Below, in pieces: positions 11,770-24,079 of a DNA stretch of 64,000 nt (within the stretch, counting starts at the first letter, position 1; each line of letters begins with the position of its first letter). The notes under the pieces were generated by a model. The model had not been told where the DNA came from. It searched no databases and worked only from the letters and a program-made list of their open reading frames with translations. The DNA comes from Epiperipatus broadwayi (taxonomy: Eukaryota; Onychophora; Udeonychophora; Euonychophora; Peripatidae). Made by a program: the position numbers and the translations under genes. Location: assembly GCA_028023455.1 (NCBI GenBank), contig JAQFVV010000184.1, positions 1,798,001 through 1,862,000 on the forward strand, written 5' to 3'.

Positions 11770-13570
11770 AAATCAGTTCTTGTACTGTTCGCCAGGGGAT
11801 ATTACATTGCAGGGGAATGTGATGATAAGGGAGAACTTGAAAAAATATTTAACAAGTTTTGTATTAAAAAGTTTGGATAAGGTGTTAGTGAGCAATTGAG
11901 ATTCATTAGAGAGTTTAATAAAATTATAATTGATAATAATGGATAGAAGGCGTAAGAATGGTTAGAACTTAGATTAAAGAATAAAAATTTTGGGGTGATT
12001 CAGAATAGATTTCATTAAAGGAGGATAGGGAATAATTTATTTATTGTATTTCATTTGATTAAAATATCAAAATAATAATAATAATCCATTATTTATTGCA
12101 TTTTTAAATGTAGAAAAAGCTTAAAATAAAGTGAATAGAAATGTATATTATGAAAAAGTTTTTAAAATATGGAGATAGACTTAGAATGGTTAAAATGATT
12201 AAGAGTATATAAAAATAATTTTTAAAATTACCAATTAAAAAATACAGAATCAGAGGAAAATTAAATTGAAATAGGAATGTTCATTATCATTTTTAGTATT
12301 AATTGGAAATTGAGATAGAATCATGAGAATATATAATATTGTGTCTTTTTTTTTTTTCCAAATGATATGCCATTTTTTGCGAACATTATAAAAAATAATG
12401 GAATTGCTATTAGAAGATTGTGGAAAGGGAGGAAAAACTATGAAAATTCAATGAAAAAAAAATCTAAAACTTTAGTATTTAATGGGAAATGTAAAAAAAG
12501 AGATTTATCTTGAGGCAATACGGGAATATAGATATTTAAGTGCTTTCATAAAAAAAAGAAAATATGCATACAGTTAGGAATTAAAACTGATTTTAAAAAA
12601 AAGCAAAAAATAGAATAGGAATGAATAAAAATTTGGCATATTTCTCATATAATAAATATGAAGAATGTGGAATTATTTGGAAAGGAGTGTTTTGAACTCA
12701 AAATTTCTAGACAAGAAGTGAACTGTACTAGTAAATGAGCTATTCAAGATAAAATGAGATAAACTTTTTTAAAGAGGAAAACCAAAGCTAAATTTAAAAT
12801 GTTTGAAAAAATACAAATATTAATAAAAATAATGTTCAATTGGATTATGTGAATAGGACAACAAATACAATGAACAAGAAAGATTTTACAATATGCAAAG
12901 TTAATAAATAGACTGTATATTTCCATACATTTATTTAAGAAATTGATAGAGAATGTATTACAAGTATATAATTATGAAACATGGTTGGGAAAATGATAGA
13001 TAAATTAATTAAAGAAAAAAAATTAGAGTTATAGAAAATGAATACAAAAAAAAAAGTTTAGAGTTACATAAGAATAAAAATTATGTAAAAATATAAAAGA
13101 ATCAATGATAATACTAATAGGAGTTTATTATTTGGTATAATAGTAGGAACTTCACAAATACCAGGAAAAGAAGACAAAAATGGAATAAGAATTTTGATTG
13201 TAAATAATTTACATGAACATGGAAAAAAAAAAAGTAATGAACTCTTATTTTTGAAGTGTAGAATGTGGAAAAAAGATCAAGATAATTTAAAGATAAAAAG
13301 AATCAAAGAAATATAAAGAATTTATGATTTTTTTGTTTAAATCTTTATAATAAAATTGAGAAATATAAACACAGAATAATGAATCTATTGAAACAGCTTT
13401 TATTAAAATAAAGATAGAGAGAGAAAAAAGAAATATACCAGGATTGGAAAAAATAATTAGATAATAGTAGATTCAGTTTATTGTTTTGGAAGAAGGGAAT
13501 GCTTAGGAAGCCCAGAAACTTTTGACTTTGTTTAAAAAGTAGCCATTTTGCATCATATCATATCGTAATA
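11770..13570 (+). pseudogene. Degenerate LINE (non-LTR retrotransposon) ORF2
   Basis: Several broken plus-strand frames follow the order of a LINE reverse transcriptase. Near 12008-12140 the peptide QNRFH, then PLFIAFLNVEKA and NKVNR, matches the QNGFR ... FIDLEKAYDSVNR blocks. Near 12465-12550 KTLVFNGKCKKRDL followed by a YLxAFI block matches the thumb. Near 13110-13200 the peptide RSLLFGIIVGTSQ aligns with SSLLFKAQTGSLA of the copy at 43044-43427. The 3' end (about 13518-13563, ttgactttgtttaaaaagt ... catcatatcatat) matches the tail of that copy. Stops and frameshifts are frequent, so the element is dead. No catalytic YADD box could be read. Confidence 0.7.
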
Positions 13571-14128
13571 ATATTTATTGCAGAGATATTTAAAAATTAA
13601 TTATAATCTACCAAGCAATCATATTTTTGGCAGATTTTTAGACTGATAACTATTCTGATGAATGTTCATGATTATCTATTTCCTCTTATAATATTGACTT
13701 TGGAACAATTGCTAACTAAGCATATTGTATAATTTTATTAATAATATTACAAAACTATATATTTGCCTAACTTAAATACCTTTATAAAGTTAGTAAATAA
13801 TCAATTTTACTCTCTCTTCATTGCATTTCAACTATCTTGTACCTTCTTTAGGACTTCCTCACTATTTTGTCTTTCAATCAAACAAAATAGAAGCCTAAAA
13901 AAGACTGCTAGTTGAAACCCAATAAAAAGCAGTGCTTAAAAAAAAAAAAAAGTGCAAAATATATTGAGTTTATAAAATCATATCAAAATGCTCAATGCAA
14001 AATAGAAATTTATGAATTATACAATTTATGTTAAATTTTATTCATTAATAAATTATAAGTTATTGGAATCAGAATATTCACTTATTAACAAAATCATAAA
14101 TGTAAAAAATAATGGGGGAAAAACTTGC
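13571..14128. other. Intron sequence next to the GC donor
   Basis: AT-rich, nothing recognised. The final bases on the minus strand form the GC donor of the CUL4 exon 14129-14247. Confidence 0.5.
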
Positions 14129-14247
14129 CTTTATATACATACTAAAATTAAGACAGAGTTCTTGAAGTCCGTTTTTGACCCGAAAAAAAAGATTATACAT
14201 TAGAGTTAAATCCTCTGTCCTATCTTCATCTAATAGATTATCTAAGC
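14129..14247 (-). CDS. CUL4: Cullin-4, coding exon
   Basis: 119 nt complete a Gly codon (G|GC) and encode LDNLLDEDRTEDLTLMYNLF and onward to NFSMYIK, ending on a full AAG codon. Human CUL4A has LDHLLDENRVPDLAQMYQLF and SEYIK at the same place, which is cullin repeat 2/3. The acceptor is ATATAG at 14248-14249. The donor is GC (AAG|GCAAGT). The open frame runs on upstream past the acceptor, but that reading (VCAVNIKCLFVFK) is intronic, because the true upstream exon lies 79 nt away in another frame. Confidence 0.95.
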
Positions 14248-14326
14248 CTATATAAAATGCATAATAATAATTAATTTTGCATTCTCTCTTAAAAACAAAT
14301 AAACATTTAATATTAACAGCACAAAC
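14248..14326 (-). other. CUL4: Very short CUL4 intron (79 nt)
   Basis: A phase-1 GT-AG intron with donor AAG|GTTTGT and acceptor TTTTATATAG. It is the smallest in this gene, next to a 217-nt intron, while the others in the window range from 2.5 to 14 kb. Confidence 0.92.
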
Positions 14327-14394
14327 CTTTTTGAAGAATGCTGGTGAGATGTTCACCTAAAAGCTGCCTTTCTACACAAGATATTAATGCTTTT
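14327..14394 (-). CDS. CUL4: Cullin-4, coding exon
   Basis: 68 nt complete an Arg codon (AG|A), encode KALISCVERQLLGEHLTSIL and QK, and end with the first base of a Gly codon. It aligns with KPLIACVEKQLLGEHLTAIL of human CUL4A, one of the best conserved blocks of the stalk. The acceptor is TTTTAG and the donor AAAAAG|GTTTGT. Both phases agree with the neighbouring exons. It was too short and too interrupted for a plain ORF search. Confidence 0.95.
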
Positions 14395-14611
14395 CTAAAA
14401 TAATTAAAAATATTATATAATACAATATAAACATTTTTTTTCTTCTTCTAATGTTTTTCTATTAATCATTTTAATTAAAAAAATACATATATATATTAAG
14501 TTTGTTTTTTTTTTTTAAAAAATTTAAATAATTTTTTTTTATAAACTTTGTATTTTTTCACAAAATTTTAATATGTGACATAATTTTTATTATATACATA
14601 TATAAACTTAC

Positions 14612-14694
14612 CTTGTAGATTGATCTAAATAATGTAATAATCTCTCAGATTCTTCATTTAATCGTTTATCTACATGAGCAAGATATTCTGGGAC
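14612..14694 (-). CDS. CUL4: Cullin-4, coding exon
   Basis: 83 nt encode VPEYLAHVDKRLNEESERLL and then HYLDQST, ending with AG of an Arg codon completed in the next exon. Human CUL4A has VPEYLNHVSKRLEEEGDRVI and TYLDHST. The acceptor is ATTAG and the donor ACAAG|GTAAG. The upstream boundary is in phase 0, as is the donor of 17178-17267. The intron to the next exon is 217 nt. Confidence 0.95.
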
Positions 14695-15229
14695 CTAATA
14701 AAATATTAAATGACTATTACAAAAATTAAATTTAGATTTGCCTATCATTATGTCTGTGGGTGTGTATATACAAGGATGTTGATTTTAATCAAAATAGTGC
14801 ACTAAATAAAAATGATTGACAATAAAAAGAACTATTAAAATAATTAATCAACTTTCAAATATAAAAAATAAAGTAAAATGATTCCAAATGGAACAAATCA
14901 TCAATATAATTAAATCAAATCATTTTTTAAATCAGCATTATTAATAATTTTCAGTTTTAATCATTAAACATATATTTAAAAAGTTAAAATTTAGCTAACA
15001 AAACCATATGATAGGTAAAGTAATCAACATAATTAATACATTTCAAGAAAACAAAATTTTTTGTTTCAATTTTGCCTATAATCTATGTTTAAAATCACCA
15101 CCAAATTTTTTATTAGGTTCTGATAAGTCTTAAGATTTTCTTTCAGATAACCAATGCATAGATATCTAGCTATTTTTAGATTTAGTCCAGTATGAAAAAA
15201 TATTCAAACCTTCCTTCATAAAATCTCAT

Positions 15230-15305
15230 AGCAAAGTTTTTGTCCTGGATCGAACTGTTGAAAGATTGTTTACATATACCAAAAACCAAGCAACCAGCTC
15301 TCCAG
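15230..15305 (-). repeat. Possible tRNA-derived SINE head
   Basis: The minus strand carries CAGTTCGATCCAGGAC, a good pol III B box, preceded by GTTGCTTGGTTTTTGG as a weak A box. The rest of the fold is not tRNA-like. It lies in the 2483-nt CUL4 intron 14695-17177. Confidence 0.35.
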
Positions 15306-17177
15306 GCTTACATTTAAAACTTAACAACAAACAGCAAACCACTCTATATTATCCTATTTTAAAGTTATCTATGTATTCATGAAAATTCAATGAGCATCAC
15401 ATTAATGTCAAGCAGATTTTCAGACTAGTTTCCAGCTATTGTCCTTTATCCAGAAACTACCTTTACTTCTTTTCTATAAAGTATGTAGTTGCTAACCTAG
15501 TATCCAATCTACAAAGCTATATTATCAACCTTAATATAATAAAACATGCAATCTATATGTCTAAAATTCCTACAATTTATAGAAAAGATAATATTTGATC
15601 TTCAAAATTCTCATCCTTGTGAAATAAGAATTGATTTACTTTCAGACAATAATTTCTATTATAACACTTTCTTAAATCACTTATAATATATTCTCAGCTA
15701 CTATATGCTTCACTATACATAAGTTTAATTTCATCATACATCAATACACTAAAGATTCCACAGATTAACACTTGCATAAAATTTATCTTTTTGTACTTTT
15801 CTATTGTAATAAATCTGAATGATCACAGATAATAAGCATTCAATAACCAATGAAAGCAAAAAAAAACCAGTCATTCGCTTTTTTCTTCAAATATAATCTA
15901 TACTTTATCATATCCAATCATAAATTAATATAAAAAACATAATCCTCTTCTATAATGTCTTACAAAAAAAAAAAAAGAATGATCTATTCTTAACTTAGTC
16001 TATCTTTCTGATACTCACTCATATCATAAAACATACTATTAACCACTATGCCTAATTTTTATAATTTCTGGAACTAGTCATACCATAAAAACCTTAAATA
16101 AACTAAGTAAAATTTGCAACCAACTTTGGCTCTGGATCTTTTGAATCCATAGGATTCTCTTTAATCATTCACATTTTAAAATAGGCATGGAAATCTTGTA
16201 CACCACATGTGGTCCTTCAAGACTTTCTGAAAAGAACAAGTAATTCATAATTACTGTATACTTTCTATTAAAATTTTTTTAAGTTTCATACTCTTTCACT
16301 CAAGCTTTCTCCAAAATTCTTAAGCAATTTATTTCTATTATTTGTTGTATAAAATTTATATAAACAACTTTATTTTCATATACTTTATACTAAATGAAGA
16401 TGATGTGATTTTTTTTTTACTGTGATCTGATTTATAATGAACAATATGCAAAGAAACAATGTTAACTTTTTGCTTCAGTCATTCTTAATCAATATTATAT
16501 CATCTTCAATCCGATACTTATACAATTATCAACCAAGAATCAATTTCTTAACGGGCTTTAATCAACTACCCAATTTCAATGATCAAACATTAAATTCCAT
16601 TGTAATAAATATCACATTTAATTATCTCCAAATTTATTTAGTTATCAGGCAATTAATGGATCTCTACCTTATTCTATTCAAATTTCAATTCCAATCAAAA
16701 AAAAAAAGATGTATAAAATTATTATTTGCATGTATATTCATATATATTTCCCACCTTTCTAAAAAAAAAACCTGTTACTTATCAATTTTGCAATTCCCTT
16801 AGTGCATTTTATATTAAAAATCTCTTATAGACATCAAAATTAAAGATAATTAACTTACTAAATTATAACTTAACATACATCAACTTCTTGAAAATTAATA
16901 ATGTCACTTATAATAAGAAAAATATATCTGTTACTCATATCTTATTATCATTACTACAGGTTGTTTGTATAATTTCACAAAGTGGTAATAATGGACTCTT
17001 AAGCTTTGCCCATCACTTCTAGTGAAGTGCCGGAATGCTAAATGATTACCTATATTAATGTTTTATTATTTATATAATATAAAAATTATTTTATAATATC
17101 ATTACAATTCTACTCATCAAAATTGTAAATAAACACACTTTATATGTAAATATTTTTCGCATATTGTGATAACTCAC
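15306..17177. other. CUL4: CUL4 intron, AT-rich
   Basis: This is the rest of the intron between exons 17178-17267 and 14612-14694. A 121-codon plus-strand frame at 16437-16802 is low-complexity and unconvincing. Near 16990-17040 the minus strand reads AGAAGTGATGGGCAAAGC, resembling GGAGTGATGGGAAAGGC at about 37660 on the plus strand, so a scrap of a shared SINE body is likely. Confidence 0.45.
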
Positions 17178-17267
17178 ATCTCTTTCTTGCATTAGCCTTT
17201 GTCCTTCTGCTGCATATAACCTATCAGTTGCTTGAAGGAATCTTGTCTCAAATGCAAACTGATATAT
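17178..17267 (-). CDS. CUL4: Cullin-4, coding exon
   Basis: A 90-nt exon of exactly 30 codons, phase 0 on both sides. It encodes [20 protein letters not shown] and then [10 protein letters not shown]. Human CUL4A has VYKDSFELKFLEETNCLYAA and [10 protein letters not shown] here, in the second cullin repeat. The acceptor is TATAG and the donor GAT|GTGAG. Because its length is a multiple of three, skipping it would keep the frame. Confidence 0.96.
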
Positions 17268-17584
17268 CTATATTTAAAAAAAAAGTAATTAATTAATTAT
17301 GACTCTATATCCATATGCAAGTATGGGTTTTAAAAAAAAATTATTCTAAAAAAAAAATATATAAAAAGACTTAGAAAGTAAAATGATGTTTTTTCAATGA
17401 GTAGAATAATATTATGTAAGAGAAATTTTCTGATCTTCACAATACAAAGAATTTATCTCAGAATTTATATCCTACAACCTTTTATGGAAAAATAATCTCA
17501 TTTTAATTTTATTTTACAAAAATAATGAAAGTGCAAAATATATTATAACAATATATTATAATATTATAATATTAATATTATAAC

Positions 17585-19250
17585 AGTCAGGCTGAGACTC
17601 CTTCCATAATTGCCATACCAGGGTACCACTAGGCTATTTGAACCTAGAAAATTTATAAAGTAGGCAGATAAGTCTCGGTAAGATTCAACTTTTATTGACC
17701 AATAGCCCTAGCCACTAGCTCATGGAAAAGCCGAGCTTAAAATATCATTCTATTTATTTATAAAATTCTCTAACTTTTGATTCTTTTTTTTAAAAAAATA
17801 TATAAAAATAAGTTACTGCCACAATTAATCAAAAAACATTTTTATTATTACGCACATACACTAAAAGAAAAATTCTGGAAACTAAATGAATTTAATTTAT
17901 GTTATTTGCACATATGGATGAATTTAAGTTTTAATATAATTTCAATATTCTGTTAAACATAAATATGCTACATATATTACGCATTTATATACTAGATTCT
18001 TTTAAACCAGACTACAAGTTCGCGTCCAAACCAGCGCCAGCTTACAGATATAACGATGTGATCAATCCAAAATGAGGATGTTAGCATAAAAAAAAAACCA
18101 TGTTGACAGGAATGTGCAGCTGTAGCATGATATCCTTAAAGAAAGAATGACCCTCATCCAGTAAGGAATGTGCATCTGTCTGGTGAGATAATCATTTGGA
18201 ATATATATTAGACGTGCTCCATAATAGGGGGTTGTGATCTTTGCCATCTTACTATGACCAACCAGAGCGAAAGGAAATTAATGGCGTAGAAAATAAGTCT
18301 ATGATCATTGGAAACGCAATGGCTACACTTCTGGCCATGCATTCAGTTGAGTACTGTACCCTGTATGCTAAAGTGGCACAAGGGAATGAGAATCCAATGC
18401 ACCTCCCAACATCACATTAACATAAAACATCCATACATCTCTTCACCACCACCGATTCAACTACGAAACAAATAGCCCAAAATTAACCCACTTAAACTAA
18501 CATAATCTTATGAATCTATGCAGCCATTTACATTTATTCTTAAATTATTAATTTAAAAGAAATTACGAAAATGGAAATAATAATAGCAAACATATTAAAA
18601 GAAAATAAAACAAATAATTTAAATTTCTGCTTAATCAGCTAGGAGAATATGAGTTAGGTACTATTTAGATATAGTATTTGAAAAGTTCTTTTTTAGATTA
18701 TAAAGTTCATACTTCCAGTGGCTGTAGGTTTATTTGAAGTCCCTCTTGACGATCCACGACACGTCGCACAATTCCAATCGAAGTCCATTTAGTATCAATA
18801 TTGTTTTCGGGAAGACCAGTCCATTGTTTGTTGCTTTTTGAGAACTATAGCTCTGGAGGTCGCCTCAGCTGGTGCAAATACGGGAAACTAATTTATTGTG
18901 TGACCCTACATTTTTGAGGTCCGCAATAAACATAAATATTCTTAAATTACATCATGATCAAAAGTAATATCACAGAACAAAACTCCATTTCACCAAAATT
19001 TTTTTTACTTCCCTTTTATATCGTTTTGAATTCCTTATCATCAAATTACAGGATCGATCTTGCCTGGATTCATGCTCATCTTATTGGCAATGATGATTTT
19101 CTTTGTGGACCGTGTGTTCATTCGCATCGTTAGTGGGAACATCATATTTTATTAATAGGAATTTTTTCATTGATCTCTTATCTGACTGATCGGTTAAATG
19201 CCTTCAAGGGCCTGTTTGCTATTGAATATTTCATTTAAATAAAAATAAAA
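17585..19250. other. GC-elevated island in CUL4 intron, unclassified
   Basis: A clear rise in G, C and CpG compared with flanking DNA (for example 18010-18420 and 18720-18910), within the 3731-nt intron 17268-20998. Minus-strand 18062-18247 reads MAKITTPYYGARLIYIPNDY and on for 61 codons, which I do not recognise. Around 18850-18930 there is a TGAGGTCCGCAATAAA segment that could be a polyadenylation end. TAGGTTCAAATAGCCTAGTG at about 17632 (minus) looks like a pol III box. This is probably an inserted repeat. Confidence 0.4.
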
Positions 19251-20998
19251 AATCATTCCCATTCTACTAAGATTTGAACATAATTTTTGAATAGAAACTA
19301 ATTAACAGTTTTTGTTATTTTCTTTTACATTATTTTAAAATAAACTTTTATCTTTAGATTTTAACTTGAACTTACTTTTAATTATTTAATAGTTTTCCAT
19401 CAGTGCAATTATTTAAAACAATAACTAAAATATTAATTATATTGTAATACTGTATCATCCATCTCTTAAAAAGGCTTTTTAATTTGTATTTTATTACTCA
19501 TTTATTAATAAATGTTCAGCTGTTTAATTCTAGAAAAGAATTTTATCAATAATTTCATGCATGAAATCTAGAATATTAAAATTGATCTATACAAATATAT
19601 TATATAAAAAATTACAATATAATATTTACAGCAAGAGACAAACATTTCCTTAAGAATAACATAAATTTTTATCTTATAAATCAATTTCTTTCAACATCTC
19701 CAAAAATTAAAAATATAAAATTATTTTATGTCAGATGCATAAATACCTAATCATATAGTCTTAAATATAAGTAATTAAGCACAGTGAAGATTTATCATGG
19801 TTTACATGCTGATTATCATTATATCCTATAATTCATAAAGTTATTTTATGTCACACTGTTTCAAGTATTATAGCAGTGCAATGTTCAATATTTTCTGCTA
19901 AATTTTTGAGAATATTTATTTGCAATTACTTAATGATTAAAATAGTTATGAAGCAAAAAGTTTATAATTTTTTCTTATTTAATGTTATATTCAAAATTAA
20001 TCTATTCTCTAAATATATAAATACTTTTACATATAATTGTTATTATTTTAAAAAAAATTATAATTTACAAATAAGTTCCATACCATTTTCTTTTTTTTTT
20101 TCAGTTTAATTATTATAAAATTATATAAATGAAGTAAATCATTATTGGATCTAGTTTAATAATCATTTTCTGACACTTAGCTGACATTTCAATCTTATTA
20201 CAGATATCACCAAATATTTACTTTTATTTACTAGAAAATTACTATGGCATAATGATCATAAAAAACAAGTTAACATTTACACATAACTCATAATTGACAT
20301 TAGGTTATAGATTATTAATTATATTCAACATATTAACAAATAAGCATTTCATACCATCAGAATAATTTCTAAGTAATGAATTTTAATATCTTACAATTAA
20401 TATTTGAAATATTATAACAGCTTCTTTAAAACAAATACTAAACAATGCCTTTTTTTTTTTTTATCAAAAAGTAATGGGAACTTTTTGAACTAATAAATCT
20501 GATTACATTCAGACTACATATAATAAAGTCATGCTTTTAGTAAAGTGCAAAAAAATATATATACATATATTAATATCTTTAAATTTTTTATTAATAATGT
20601 ATTTGAAAAGTTTTTTATTTTAAAAGTAGTAGTCCAAAAGATTAATTATAATAAGTAAATCCAACCAATATAAATACTAAAAGTATTTTGAATCCCAAAA
20701 ATTAATGTATAACATAAAACATTAATATTCCAAAATACAAAAAGTAGTTACTAAAAATAAAATAGCTTATTAAAAAAAAAGTGAAAAATAACATTTCATT
20801 TGTAAAATTCAAAAATACACATTATAGTGATTTATAATTTAAAAATAAAATAATTTTTAATGATAAATATATTCTCCATGAATATTTAAAATTATTCTAA
20901 TTTAATCAGGTTGACTTTTTTTATTTATTATTTTTGTAATAAATTATTTTGTTAACATGATTAACACATTTATTTTTTTAAAAAAAAATTAAACCTAC
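19251..20998. other. CUL4: CUL4 intron, nothing recognised
   Basis: Very AT-rich sequence with no repeat pairing or protein similarity noticed. Confidence 0.5.
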
Positions 20999-21161
20999 CT
21001 GTAAATCTGATAGCATTCTTAAAAGGCTCTTGAGAAGACTGCGATCTACAGCCTCACCAGTACGTTCTTTTTCGATAAGCAGTAATAAACCATCCACTGT
21101 CCTATTTTGTACAAGTTTATTACTGATAATGTGGACACGAAAAAGATCTAAACCCATATCC
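20999..21161 (-). CDS. CUL4: Cullin-4, coding exon
   Basis: 163 nt complete the Trp codon (TG|G) and encode [20 protein letters not shown], then [20 protein letters not shown] and [14 protein letters not shown]. Human CUL4A has DMGLELFRTHIISDKMVQSK and AVDRSLLRSLLGMLSDLQ. This is the most diagnostic CUL4 exon in the window, because other cullins differ strongly in the IERERSGEAVDR block. The acceptor is GGTTAG and the donor CAG|GTAGG. An open frame extends three codons upstream to a Met, but those codons lie in the intron. Confidence 0.97.
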
Positions 21162-24060
21162 CTAACCAAAACAGATTAACAAAAAAAAGATTAATATATA
21201 AAATTAATTAAATTTTTTTACAAAAGCTAATAAGAACAACAAATATCATTTATCAATATTAAGTATGTTTAATGTGTCAGTTTCAAAAGATTCTGAAATA
21301 AGAAAGTGGGGCACAAAAGCCAGATTGAACATTTTTTTCTTAATTAAGAATCAACTGGGAACCATTAGCTCTTAAAAATACTAATCTTGTGAACTACTAA
21401 TTGATCGTGAGACAATAAGCATATACATATGTGTATGAGATTCTGAACAACAGATAAAAATATTTATCTTTCAACTATTTTTCATTTAATATAGATGTTT
21501 GGAGAATTCATCTCTCCAAAATATTAATTAGCATTATAAATTTCTAATATTACATATTAACTATGAAACCATTTTTCACATGATTATTAAAATGAATACT
21601 TAGAGGTTCTATCCTGTGAACACAAATTTGGACTGATCTCAATAAAACTTTGTTAACATCTCTAAAGAATAACAACTTGTTCTCATAGTTATCATTGTCT
21701 AAAGCTGCCTCCCATATAAAATCAAGTCACAGGCAAAAAATATTCGTCTTTCATATCCACTGAAATTAGACAACTTTAATGCTAGTGGATTTAATAGAGA
21801 TAGCATGTTGAGAGTTTGTCACTCCAAACTATTGTGTGTGTGTGTGTGTGTGTGTGTGTGAGTAATATGATGAAGTTTTATAAGAAATCTTTCACAGAAT
21901 CTAGTAGAATTATTTTTTCTTCAAGTTATGTTCACTCTTTCTATAAATAAAATTCAAGTTAATCTTAAACTATAAGAGAAAAAAATTAAACTCAATATTA
22001 CATCAAATTTCAATTTAAACAATATTTTTCAAATAATTAGGATAATATTAGTTAAAATTAAAATAGTAATCATAATAAAAAAATTTAAAAATAGTGATAC
22101 TATTATGAACAATAAAAATACTATCACCATTAGATTTATCATTACAGTAGTATTAACTTATAAACGATTATAATTATGTATGTTTGTTCTAAAATAAATA
22201 TAATTTTAACATTCAATTTTAGTCTGATGAAAACTAATGATTTTTATTGCAAATAAATATAAGAAATGGTTTTATATAAGCATATATACATGTCTCTAAT
22301 GAATCAAAAATATGAGAATAAAATATATAAATCCTAATATTCAAATATGGAAATGAGAATTTATAATCAAAATCATAAAATGTATTATGAAGAAATTATC
22401 AAACTGAATTTGGATACATGTGATAAAAATGCATCCAAAGTTTTCAAATTTTCACTGTACATTAGAAGTGGTTACCTAAAGTCTTTAATCTAAGTTTAAA
22501 CATTTTTCTTATCTTTATTTAAAACTTATATGACTATTACTTTAATTTATTTTTCTATGAAATCTATTGTTACAAAATGTAAAATGATTTATTAAGTATG
22601 GATGTACACACACATATACATATATTAATTAAACTCCTATTTCAATTAATATACCTACCAACCTGAAAAAATTTTTCATTTAAAATTTTGCAACCTAATA
22701 TTAGTTTTCCAAAATATATACATGTTGATGAAAAATATATATATATGAAATAATCATATTCTTTCTATGATTAAATGCAGTTGAATACAATTATTTAGCA
22801 TAAATGAATTAATGTATGTATGTTTGTATGCATACATGCAAGTATGCATTAAGTTCTTTGTCCAAAGACGGATTGAAGAAACTAGGCAATGGATACAATG
22901 ATCATCAAATGATGGTAGTTTGTTACTGCCTGCCACCCTCTAAATAAAATTTATTAATTAAACATAAGTGCCAAATTACACAATAATAAATATGTGAATA
23001 ATAACTGATGTGTAACTCTAATAAGATAAACACATTTATAATATCTTTTTTTAAAAAAATAATAAGTTGCTTATAATATGCTTCTGAATAGTGATTCTAT
23101 TATATACAAAAAAAAATAAGCATTTCTATTATCTTTAATAATATTTAAATATTATCTTATATTAAAATTTGTAAAATGATAATAGAACAAATAATTTCAG
23201 ATAATTTGTTTGATTTTAATGAGTAAAGATTACTGATTTCCTCTCCCAGATTCAGCTCATCAGTTATGCTAAGAGTTGCAAACATTATATAAACAAACCA
23301 CAAATTTACACAATAATTTGAATATGTGAATATTGTTAAATTCACACTAGTGAGAATCACATTGTAATTTAAATAATGTGTTGAAATATATATAAATATT
23401 AAATATGTAAAACAAAATCTGAGAACTTCACAATTTCTATTAATTTATATAATGAGTAAATGTGTTTAAAATCAACTGACTACAGGTTTTATATAATAAT
23501 ACATATGTAACTTTTTTTTTGTTGTAAACAATTTATTTCTAACATTGTTGTGTGTATGTAAAATCACAACTGCATACTCTGGAAGAAAAACAACACTTTA
23601 GATTATACACACAGACATTATTGGATGGAATTCATAAAATACAAGTAGATGTCATTTTTGGCATACAGAAATAGTATATTTAAGTTTTAATAGCAAAAAC
23701 TTCGCCAAGTATTTAACTGTAGAATAGATTATAGTGAAAAAAGATCAAATAAACCTTAAAATTGATTTGACATTTTGGATGCAAATGATGATGAATCAGA
23801 TACATAATTAAAAAGAAATATGAAAAAAAAAATTGAGTTAATATTTTTAAAAAAACCAGAAAAACTAAAATGAATACCAGAAGAAATATGTAGTGGTTAT
23901 TGTACAAAAAAAAAAAAAGAGATAAAGTAAAATTTAAAAAAAAGATGTTCCAAAGACAATGAAATAAATACACACTTGGAAAAATTTATGAAATCAAAAA
24001 GAAGGTGCAGCTACAAACAAGTAAATAAAAAAATATTATTATCAAAGTAAACAAAGATCA
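21162..24060. other. CUL4: CUL4 intron (part), with TG microsatellite
   Basis: This is the start of the 7291-nt phase-2 intron 21162-28452. A (TG)n tract lies at 21834-21860. Nothing else was recognised apart from AT-rich sequence and short spurious frames. Confidence 0.5.
21834..21860 (+). repeat. (TG)n microsatellite
   Basis: About thirteen consecutive TG units. Confidence 0.95.
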
Positions 24061-24079
24061 AATTGAATTAGAAGGAATA

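Larger units (their letters stand above)
7455..14128 (-). other. CUL4: CUL4 intron with a GC-AG boundary
   Basis: This 6674-nt phase-0 intron has the donor AAG followed by GCAAGT (GC pairs at 14127-14128) and the acceptor TTTAG at 7455. The GC donor is certain because the upstream reading frame stays in register with the family only if the exon stops at 14129. Apart from the C at the second intron position the donor matches the consensus perfectly, as GC donors usually do. The intron contains a SINE, two palindromes and a LINE remnant, annotated separately. Confidence 0.85.

Noticed and set aside
14248-14356. Upstream extension of the cullin frame (MNISPAFFKK...)
   Set aside because: This reading uses intron sequence and a different frame of the preceding exon. 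The conserved protein requires the 79-nt intron.
16437-16802. 121-codon plus-strand frame
   Set aside because: Asn/Ile/Leu/Phe-rich low-complexity reading in AT-rich intron DNA with poly-A runs. No recognisable domain.
21162-21169. Met start upstream of DMGLDLF
   Set aside because: These codons lie before the TTAG acceptor. The conserved Trp-Asp-Met joins this exon to 28453-28526.
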